Assembly: GCA_030141605.1 (NCBI GenBank)
Contig: JAQGDQ010000131.1
Location: 310,001 to 374,000, forward strand
Length of the DNA: 64,000 nucleotides
Reading direction: 5' to 3'
Origin: Tubiluchus corallicola
Lineage: Eukaryota; Priapulida; Priapulimorpha; Priapulimorphida; Tubiluchidae
Positions 50,588 to 59,729 of the stretch are shown one piece after another. Position 1 is the first letter of the stretch, and every line of letters begins with the position of its first letter. Made by a program: the position numbers and the translations under genes. The notes beneath the pieces were generated by a model. That model was given only the letters and a program-made list of their open reading frames with translations, did not search any database and had not been told where the DNA came from.

Positions 50588-51025
50588 TATCTTGTCTTAT
50601 CTTATCTTATCTGACATTACCTTACCTTCAGTTACCTTACCTTACCTTACCTTACCTTACCTTACCTTACCTTACCTTACTTTACCTTACCTTACCTTAC
50701 CTTACCTTACATTTCTTTACATTACCTTTACCTTATCTTACCTTACATTACCTTACCTTATCTTACCTTACCTTACATTTCTTTACCTTACCTTTACCTT
50801 ATCTTACCTTGCATTACCTTACCTTATCTTAATTTGTTTCCCGTATCGTATCCCATCCCATCCCATCCCATCCCATCTCATCTCATCCCATCCCATCTCA
50901 TCTCATCTCATCTCATCTTATCTTACCTTATCTTACATTACCTTACCTTCAGTTACCTTACCTTACCTTACCTTATCTTACCTTACATTACCTTACCTTA
51001 TCTTAATTTGTTTTACTTTACTTTT
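49818..51025. repeat. 1.2-kb block mosaic of pentanucleotide repeats
   Basis: A strict five-base rhythm is kept throughout, but the unit changes in blocks. ACTTT runs to about 49950, mixed ACTTT/GCTTT to 50063 and ACTTT to about 50155. CTTAT runs at 50183-50205, CTCAT at 50206-50320, CTCAC at 50321-50350, CCTAC at 50351-50420 and CCTAT at 50421-50510. CTTAT follows to about 50600, CTTAC to about 50830, then CCCAT/CTCAT at about 50848-50917 and CTTAC again. Neighbouring block units usually differ by one C/T transition. The plus strand is nearly G-free apart from the GCTTT zone. Very long open frames (up to 343 codons) arise because the unit lacks stop codons, and they are not genes. Confidence 0.98.
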
Positions 51026-52242
51026 TGTCCTAGCTCCGCAGGCACAATAATTTTGAATTTACTCTTTCAACAAACTCATACTCATCATCATCATCAGTCA
51101 TCAATTGCCCATTACGTCTATTGTAGACATTAGGCAGGCAAAACTGTAAAGTAGAAGAAATCTGCCCTCAAGACAGGTAAACATAGCTGTAATCCAACGA
51201 ATAACTCATACTGATGCATTTTGCTGCAAATGTCAATAAAGCAACTCTTTTCTGCTCGGATTTTTTATCTACGTGCAATCATGGGTAAGTGATGGTTTCC
51301 CGTTATCTGTGAATAATAGCCACCTTGGGTAATTTACGCAGTCTAGGATTAGGTTACGCGTTAATATCTAGTTGCGTCAAGGACAAATATCACGGAAAGA
51401 CGAACAAAATTTCACGTAAATAGGCAGTTTTTCCCGGAGCTTCCGGTTACCGAATGAATATTGTTAGAGGAGATAATAACAGTTATATACTAATAAAGCT
51501 AAAATCACAATTAAACAAAAGACAAAAAACGAAGAAAAGAATGCTATCATTATGAAGTCACCAGTAACTTCTTTTTCAGAGTCTTCAACTTAAAAACAAA
51601 AAACAATAAGATACGTGGACGAAATAGAGCTTAGGTAAGGTTGTACCATCGTTTCTTTTTTGCTCAGGTGGCCATGTGATTAGCTATCTGTCTGCCGAGT
51701 ACCATGTCAGGTTAATTTTCACTAGCTGCAAGGTTGTCCGTTCATTTTTTTACTTATATTTCCGTGTGTGAAGGTGACCCTTCTCTGGGCATCATCAATG
51801 GACATTTCGTGAGTAGCCATTACTGATCGATGGTTGTAGTGTACGCTTTCATTTACCACTAATTAAGCCGCTTTGTTGATTAGCTTTTATAGCAAAATGT
51901 TTCGCTTGTTTGCTTAAATTGGGGCAAAAGCGAGAAACTGTTGCTTATTATCTAGAAATGAAAAAAAAACAAGAGTTCGGCCGGGTAATATGAATTGTCT
52001 TTAAACTGCAATGTCAGTCAAAAACAATCGATCGATTTATCTTAAAATCGATTAATTTTAGAGATCAAAATGATGATTTAGTGATCATTTCGACTAATCA
52101 TTAAATGACGAAGACTGTCAAAAAGGCGAGTGACTGAGAATGACTAAAAATTGCGATTAATAATTAACTATACAAACAAAAGCGCCAAAATGTCTGCCAT
52201 AAATTATTAAAATTTATTAAGTAACGCACAAACATCAATTTA
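51026..52242. other. Unannotated AT-rich DNA
   Basis: Nothing recognised. Segment 52020-52110 is rich in short ATCGAT and AATGATGATTTAGTGATCATT-like symmetric words. Confidence 0.5.
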
Positions 52243-52722
52243 CTAAGAGTACGGCGTAACATTATTGCCTGTACAGCTTACACATTTCATGTTTCTGAGA
52301 GTACTGACGTAACATCACTGCCTGTACAGTTTACACATTTCATGTTTCTGAGAGTGTTGACGTAACATCACTGCCTGTGCATTGTACACGTTTCATGTTT
52401 CTGAGAGTACTGACGTACCACCATTGCCTGTGCACTGTACACATTTCATGTTTCTGAGAGTACTGACGTAACATCATTGCCTGTGCACTGTACACATTTC
52501 ATGTTTCTGAGAGTACTGACGTAACATCATTGCCTGTGCACTGTACACGTTTCATGTATCTGAGAGTACTGACTTTACATCATTGCATGTGCACTGTACA
52601 CATTTCATGTTTATGAGAGTACTGACTTTACATCATTGCATGTGCACTGTACACATTTCATGTTTCTGAGAGTACTGACTTTACATCTTTGCCTGTGCAC
52701 TGTACACATTTCAAGTTACTGA
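52243..52722. repeat. 53-bp minisatellite, nine copies
   Basis: Nine consecutive 53-base units begin AGAGTACTGACGTAACATCA, continue TTGCCTGTGCACTGTACACA and end TTTCATGTTTCTG. The unit length is constant. Copies 2-3 differ in the CTGTACAGTTTACAC part. Copies 7-9 share GACTTTACATC in place of GACGTAACATC, showing sub-family spread along the array. No open frame is conserved. Confidence 0.97.
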
Positions 52723-53020
52723 GCGAGAAATCGCTAAAATGAAACCCAACAATCACTATTCGCCTTGGGAAAAATTTTCAATGAAGACCTTTTACTTTTT
52801 TGTAGACCAATTATTTCTCTTTCTGCTATAGAACAAGCTATAGAACATATACCTTACAAAGCGCCATGCAATTGTTTTTTGCGCATGATAAACTTTGAAA
52901 AAAAATGATAGGTAGCTTCAAGAAAACGCCAACTATAGCTAGCTGTGAGCTCTCGATGAAATCTTGATTAATTATATAAACGCACGAAAGTAATACTAAA
53001 TTAGGAAGTGTGAGAAATTG

Positions 53021-53095
53021 CACTCCACTGTGGCTCGAACCCACAAACCTCTGCTTTCCAGAAAGCTATGTTAACTTATTTGCGTCAGTTGCAAC
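53021..53095 (-). repeat. tRNA-derived relic (tRNA pseudogene or SINE head)
   Basis: On the minus strand a perfect T arm is present, with stem TGTGG/CCACA and loop GTTCGAG (53029-53045). It is preceded by AGCTTTCTGGAAAGCAGAGG, resembling an anticodon arm plus variable loop, and by TGACGCAAATAAGTTAACA, resembling a D-arm/A box. The presumed acceptor strands do not pair, so it is not a functional tRNA. It is most like the head of a tRNA-derived SINE. Confidence 0.5.
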
Positions 53096-53269
53096 TTGAA
53101 GATGCAACTTGAAGAGGCATCATCACGTCGCCTGAAGAAGTTTTTCTGCGCCTTTATTCACATTCTCACTTTCTACCTGTATTTCTTATCTTTAAAACAC
53201 AAGAAAACCCCTCGCAGAAAGCCTAAAAAATTCGTCTTGGAATTTTATATCAGTTACATACTGCCTTTC

Positions 53270-53575
53270 TGCATGCAGGGCTTACGTCAACAGTAACGCT
53301 GTATAAAATTTGTAAATTTAAACTCCCGCGATGACGGTTAGGCGCAGCCATTTTAATGGTAGGTCGTTTAAAACAAGTTTAGATAACATTGAAGTGAAAT
53401 TTTTAAAAATAATCAGAGCATGGGTAACACACATCTTACTAACTAAGTAAAATTTTAAATTACTGTATCTTGTCAATAAGATTAAAAATACGTTTTTGGT
53501 TAGTGAGTGGCGCACCCTGGAGGGTGAACCAGCGACATTTTACCAATTGGCACGAACATTTTAAATTTTTATTCC
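53270..53575. repeat. Dispersed repeat, copy B (partner at 40922-41230)
   Basis: This is the second copy of the repeat described at 40922-41230, in the same orientation. Shared phrases include AACGCTGTATAAAA, GGTTAGGCGCAGCCATTTT and ATCAGAGCAT. It begins about 175 bases after the tRNA-like relic at 53021-53095. In copy A the tRNA-like relic lies about 130 bases after the copy, so the association is not conserved in order. Confidence 0.8.
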
Positions 53576-54454
53576 TAGTTACAGCAGGTAAGTCTTTCCA
53601 GTAGGTAAGCGAAATGCTAAGTAATATAGATTTGCAAGGACAATTTTGGGGAGATTTTTATTTTTATTTTAACAATTAATATTTTAACATTGCCTTTTCT
53701 TCCCCTGATTTACGTTTACGTACGTGATGTCATGTAATGGCGACTTCGGAACTTAAATTTAAAATGAAAACAAACAAAAATTCCTTTTAACCCGAGTACG
53801 ATATATGCATAAAAATGCTGTAAAGTAATATAATTTTTAAGGCGTTTTTTTTTGCTGAAACCTGCTTTAGCTTTGTCTTGTCCTCTAAGTTGCCACTGCA
53901 GATTTGTTTAGGGCGACTTACATAAAAGAGCTATTGTTATGCTTTCCTTATAACTCACTACTGCACACAATAGTTTAACTTTAATCCTCAAACGAAATTT
54001 CTCAGACTTGTCCTTCAGCTAAACTTTCAGTGTCGTGATGTTAAGAAGGAATGATTGTAAAGTTTTATCATGACAAAGCTTTTATTCGCGGTAATATTTA
54101 CAGGATTTACTGGCAAATTGCTGCTGTCATTCTTGGTTTCCTGTATTTCACAAGGTCACCCCCGCCCAACACGTAAAAACCGTTTAAGCTCCCTAGCGTG
54201 TTGTGCGCACGTATGTTCTCCACGGCCTTTCTCGTCAGGAATCTTTCAAAATTAAGCCATTAAAAGCATTGTTGGGTATAAGGAAAACAAACAGAAAATG
54301 TTCTTGAAAGAAAAGTTAAAGGTTGTGATTCATACAAAAGATAACTTGGCGTAAAAGTTCGAAATATGAAACCACAAGCCAAGTTAGCTAACTAGAATGG
54401 CACTCAGTTGAAGACCTCCGCCAAGGCTTGTGGGCTGTACAGTGTGTAGCATAA
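53576..54454. other. Unannotated AT-rich DNA
   Basis: Nothing recognised. Confidence 0.5.
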
Positions 54455-54775
54455 TTATTTATTAAACTACACGGGCTTTAGTTAAAGCGTCACTAATTGT
54501 TCTAACATCACCCCATTCTAACTTGCACCGCCTGTACTTTCTTAGCGTTGTATGGACAATATGACGTCCATACAAGCAAAGCTTATGAATAACTACTGCA
54601 TATACAAGATTGTAGTTAATAAATAAAAATTGATTTTCTTTTACAATACTTAACCGATCACAACCAAAATTGAAATATTTCTTTCTTGTCACATGCTTTA
54701 TTCCTTCACAAAATTTCATGGAAATCGGTGAAGTAGTTTTTGTGTAATTCTGTTAACAAACAAAAATTAGCAAAC
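54455..54775 (+). mobile_element. Probable retroelement 3' end
   Basis: The final part reads AAATTTCATGGAAATCGGTG, AAGTAGTTTTTGTGTAATTC and TGTTAACAAACAAAAATTAG. The phrase 'AAATTTCATGAAAATCGGT..AAGTAGTTTTTGAGT' followed by an AACAAACA-type tail is, from general knowledge, a recurring 3'-terminal sequence of non-LTR elements and their SINEs in many invertebrates. No attached reverse transcriptase was recognised, so both length and family are uncertain. Confidence 0.4.
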
Positions 54776-55504
54776 CAACAGCTTTGAAAACAGCCTTGTG
54801 CAAATATTTATGCACATGTATACAAAAAATAATCAACTGAGTTGTGCATACGCAGAGCATAAAACACAAAACAAGCAAAAACTTCTGACAATGGTTGGAC
54901 TAAATAATAAAAAACGAAGAAAAAACTTACAGTGCTTGTTTTGTTTGTTTGAATGCATTTTTGTTTATTCATATGCGTGTTTGTTTAACTGTTTGCTTGT
55001 TTGTTTGATTGTTCGTTCGTTTGCTTATTTTTTGTTTGAATTTTATTCTAAACTGCGTATCAAGACGTTTCTGGAGTACCATTTTTAAACAGTAACTTTT
55101 AACTGTCTTGTATCCCATTACAATATTTCAGTATCTGCTTTTCTCTAATTTGAGCTACGAAAAAAGTTTCACAAATAAAATAATTATTGCTGGAAACAAA
55201 ACTTGGATTATGTCTAAACGTAGCGGGAGATGCAGTTACTCATTTAGGCTGCATTTCCAACTCATATAAAGGTAAAATCGGAAAGGAATAGCCACCATTC
55301 TGCTCTGATTAGAGTTTATTTATTTCATTATTCGGCAGCAATAAATAAGCTTTTATGGCAACAGTTTTTGCGAGAGAAAGATACAAGGTGTTCAATTGAA
55401 CCGTCGTAAATTGCGTAATTACTTTTCCGTTTTTCAAACAAAAAACGCACACGAGTCGCGCAAATTTGATAAAGCTAGCAGTTTTGACAAGGTACGTGTG
55501 TGTG
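54776..55504. other. Unannotated, includes a (TTTG)n-like tract
   Basis: A decayed TGTTTGTTTGATTG-type tetranucleotide tract lies at about 54935-55035. Otherwise nothing was recognised. Confidence 0.5.
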
Positions 55505-55870
55505 AAAGTGAGAGATTTTGATTTTGATTTTAAGTCTTTAATGCAAACTCTAGGTTCATATATACAAAAATACATTCAGGACAAGAAATTACATACAACA
55601 GTTATAAATATTTACAATTATAATGACCTGGTTAGTAGCACACAGATTAAATGAATGAATAAACTATAAAAAAATTACAGCGGCAAGGCATTACCGAAAG
55701 CAATAAAGAAGTTCTATCCATTTCTTTCTGCTAGAAGAAGTAAAGAAAGCGTCACATTCACTTAAATGCTTACAAATATCATTCTCACTAATAGCAAGTC
55801 TATTACAAAGACTAAGCACGCACTTTCTATTGATAACATCGAAGTATTTTATATTGAGATTTGTAGTAAT
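55505..55870 (-). mobile_element. Candidate retroelement 3' end with AATCAA tail
   Basis: On the minus strand a frame running into a TAA at 55691-55693 ends with a plausible-looking peptide containing CVLSLCNRLAISENDICKH. The segment that follows, about 180 bases long, finishes in AAAATCAAAATCAAAATC at about 55515-55530, which looks like a retroelement tail. The peptide matches nothing I can name. It could equally be the last exon of a host gene or chance. Confidence 0.25.
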
Positions 55871-56050
55871 ATTTCTAGAGAGAGAGAGAAAGAAAGAGCG
55901 AACGAGAGAGACAGAGACGGAAAAAGAAAAAGAGAACGGAAAATGAAATAAAAAAGAAGAAATCGGCACGAAAAAATGAGGTGAGGAGTGGGAGAACCCC
56001 CCTCTCACTCTCTCTGAGAGAGTGGGATAGAACAAGGACAATAGAGAAAG
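55871..56050. repeat. (GA)-rich low-complexity tract with a CTCTCT/GAGAGAG hairpin
   Basis: Purine-rich GAGAGAAAGAAAGAGC-type sequence extends to about 55960. At 56001-56027 CCCCTCTCACTCTCTC faces GAGAGAGTGGGATAG, an imperfect inverted repeat. Arg/Lys-rich and Ser/Phe-rich frames here are artefacts. Confidence 0.75.
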
Positions 56051-56614
56051 AGAAATGTATAAATTTAAATCCTACAAACAACAGAACGACATAGACACGT
56101 GATACTAATATCGACTATTTCTATTGGTTCTGTTTGGCGTGACACATATTAGCCCTTTCTCACAAATACAAAGCGAGTTTGAAATGAAAATTTTCCTGAT
56201 GTCTCTCTGTCTGATTCTTATCAATTGCATCCTTCTAACCGCTGTAGATTCTCTTGCTAACTAGAAAAAAGAAGCCATTTAACCCCAACGTAATCAAGTG
56301 ATTCCTGTAAGTAGTCAAAGCGCTTTACATGCATGTATATGATAGCTGACAAGGGAGCCAAGGTAATCAGAACTTCCTCAAGTATTGAGACATTTAAGAA
56401 TGTCTTGTAATATACTTTCTATTTGTTTAAATATAAGACTCGTTTTACCATTTGACGTCGTGTTGCGTGGGAGTAATATAACCTGGCATAATTTACAAGA
56501 AAAATAGTGGGATTTTTTTATTATGCTTAACTGTGTATGTACTATACGGCTTGAAAGCTTATAAGATGAAAATAAAGGTCAAGGGAGGCGGGTGCGTCAG
56601 AGATTTAAGAAATA

Positions 56615-57135
56615 TTAAAGTAGAGTGAACGTAACTGTTAAAGTAAAAATAAGAGAAACAAAGGAAAAAACCATGAAAAATAGAAACAGAAGTAAAAGTG
56701 AGAGCAAAAAGCAAAAACAACAGTAATATAATAGTAAATTACAAAGATAAGGCAAAGACAGCGAAATAACTTAGTAGTTATAAAATACAAATAAAGCTAA
56801 AGGAATCCATAAAGGAAAGAAAGGAAGGAACAACTAATGAAAAGTATAGTAAAAATGAAAGTAAAGGGAGAAAATTGATGACTTGAAAGATAAAGATTTT
56901 CTCAGAGAAAAAGTAAAATGAAGACAAATGTGCAGATAAAAATGAAAGTTACTGATTTGAATAAACTAAGGACAAACATATCGCAAATAAATAAAAAAGT
57001 AAGGGTAGGGAAAAAGAACTAGTGATGGTACAACAGAATCAAAGAAAGAGGTGAAGATGAATAAATAGATCAGTGGAGAAAAAAAAATTAAATAGGTCAG
57101 TGGAGAAACAAAGATTAAAAAGCAAATTCAATTAG
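56615..57135. repeat. Purine-rich A/G low-complexity region
   Basis: About 500 bases of AAAGTAAAAATAAGAG-type sequence occur with AAAGTAAA and GAAAGTAA words recurring without a fixed period. AGGTCAGTGGAGAAA occurs twice near 57070 and 57092. It is probably a decayed simple repeat or satellite. Confidence 0.55.
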
Positions 57136-59527
57136 AGAACGAAAGCTACGTAATGTTATTTAAAAATGAAACAGCGATTTGAAACATCCGTAAATGACAT
57201 ACGGGTGATAAAGTACGTACAGAGAGGAGTCCACTTTCTAGGCCAATATCTACCGAGTTATACCTGACCAACAGACGGTACAGCTCGATTTAAAACTACA
57301 CGTGTTACATGACGTATTTTAAACTACCAGTCGAAAGCTGAACTCAAATAATGCTGCGTAAAAATAACACCAAATAAATTCATAACTTATTAAACAAAAT
57401 GAAATTCAGTATGAAAATCCAACACAAAGATTTAGGCTGCAAATTTTCTGTTTGTATTCAAATCATCAACAAGCAAAGAATGAGACGCAAATGAATTCAA
57501 AAATTATATTTACAGTACTAATACCGGAATAATCACTTGATATTTATGATAATCATTTCGCACTCATCACCCAATACATGTCCTGTCCTTTCATAATAAG
57601 ATTTTGTGGGCGAGCCCCTAACCATGTTTCGCGTGTAACGATTGCTTGGTTTCCCCATCTGTGTCATTAACGCTCTTGCTAGTACACAAAGGTTCGTTCT
57701 GCTCTTTTATGAATAGAAAGGCTTGGTATTATTATTTATTTGCGCTTGCCACTGTGATTGATTATACCTGGGTAAATAACATAATTGATTTTCCACAATA
57801 AAACACACCAGAGTTGCAACCAGAATTGTGCAAAACATATATAACACCTTTTATACAGAAAGTAATTGAACAGCCTTCTCTCTTTTCTCTGGCTGAACTA
57901 TAACAGTGTCATTTAATAAAAGACAAGCAGCGTACTAGTAGGCGTCAAGCACGGATGAACATAAAAGTGTCTAGACCTAACATTTGTAACCCGGCAGCCA
58001 ATCTTTCTCTGCAGTCAGCTTTTGGTTGTCTCTGTAAGGAAATACCCTCCAATTACAAACTTTCTTCTTTTTGTGGAAAAACGCGAAAAGATCATGGTTC
58101 GTGCAATTTTCTGCGCGACAGCATAACTGGAAAATTCAAGAAACTCAAGAGGTTGGAGAACTGCAGTCTTATTATCGCAAAGTAGATAAAGAATCGCTTT
58201 ACATCGTCCAAAAACTGGCTTCAGATGGTATGTGGAAATTAAATTATTTTAAAATATAAATAATGTTACAGGGACGAAATGTCATTTATTTTCGACCCCT
58301 CCCTTGTGACTAATTTGTCCGAACGAAGCCATTGCATTGTGGCGTTGAATACCAGGTGTAAAACCGTCGCTATGGAATGGCCTTACCGGTTCAGTGGGCT
58401 GACGCGCAGGTGCGTTTTCAATCTCAGCATTTGTTCCGCAATGGCAACCAACATGGATCACAATGGTTACTTAAATTAACTCAAGTTACTTAAATTTATA
58501 ACTCCACTTCGTTTTACACATTTTGTTGTTTTTGGAACAAGTATACCTTTCGGAACATGCGTACCATCACCACCATCCGGTCTCAATGCCAGTTAATATT
58601 GTTCAAAAATTAAACATTATTACCATTATTGATGTCTGCAGCTATGGAATCAATGATGAGTTCCATCTAAACCCGGAAGACCAAATCGCAACTTTGATAT
58701 TGCGAAAACAGTTGAAAAGAATAGTGAAGATATGTTAGGTCAAGTATTAGTGTAATGAATCCGATCAATGGTCAAGTGATAATTATCACACGCATTCACA
58801 GCAAAAACGAAAAGTGGCTACATAACTATTAAAAGTTTAGCGGCGCAATGGCAAGTTTTTGTTAAATTTGTTTTAAAGCGTAGTTTTGATTTTTTTAAAC
58901 TTATCAGTGGATATTGTAGCTTGTTTAAGTTCACGTGAAATCTAAGTTCACTTGCCAGTTGGAACTACAATGATGTTATGATTCCTCTTTGATTTCTTTG
59001 ATACTATTTAAGCTGGTTCTTTTACAAGCTTTCGGATATCGTGATCTAGAAAAAAGGTGTTTGAAGGTTTTCGAAAGTTTCATCATACAGCATACTAATA
59101 ATTTCCATCGGTACACTTTGTTTTAATACGCGTCAGAACAAATTTCACTGAATATCAGCTTTACCGCCGTGGCTGGGTTTGACGGTCGAGGAAAAATTGG
59201 CCGAAACCTGATCCCGGTCAGTTTACCCCTGATGATTCGGAGTGTGGTGTCGCTATGTGTGTTGCCTTAGAAAGTATGCAATTTTCTTGACGAAGAAATG
59301 CTTAGAATTTATTTTTTAAATCGAGTTTTATAATGTTAATGCCAGATGCTTGGAAGCGTTTCTTGCCCTTTGCCTTTTTAACAGATAAAATGTGATTGTA
59401 ATTTCGCATATGATTAATACAATGGAATAGACTTATGTCGCAAAAAGCCAAAGTGGAAGTACTTTGAAATTACAAAAAGGAGCTAAATAATGTAGAGTAA
59501 AAACTTTAAGGTTGTAATTAAATCACA
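57136..59527. other. Unannotated AT-rich DNA downstream of the gene
   Basis: No further exon or gene was recognised. Open frames at about 57955-58480 include ATG starts but no known motifs. Confidence 0.5.
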
Positions 59528-59533
59528 TTTATT
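59528..59533 (-). promoter_or_regulatory. Candidate polyadenylation signal AATAAA
   Basis: AATAAA on the minus strand lies about 200 bases after the stop codon of the gene at 59730-61721, a usual 3' UTR distance. Another AATAAA overlaps the stop codon itself and is less likely to be used. A third lies at about 59308. Confidence 0.4.
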
Positions 59534-59729
59534 AACTTGCCGTAGTTCAATTTGTTTTGACTTTGCGGAAATCACAATGTAGAATTACTTATGCAAATTA
59601 AGCTTCGACACCAGGGAGTGCGCCAGTTAGGTGGCTATACGCCTAAAAGCCATTCGGGTCAAAGCACCCCATTTGTTACTACCAGTTTTTGTGGACGCTG
59701 AAACTCTGTGACGCAGAAAATCGCTTTGT

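Noticed and set aside
49739-51133. Very long open frames (223, 343 and 152 codons)
   Set aside because: They consist wholly of pentanucleotide-repeat translation in all three frames.
52243-52970. CRISPR-like regular repeats
   Set aside because: Units are contiguous with no unique spacers, and the genome is clearly animal. These are minisatellites; the same holds for 25905-26063 and 62786-62970.
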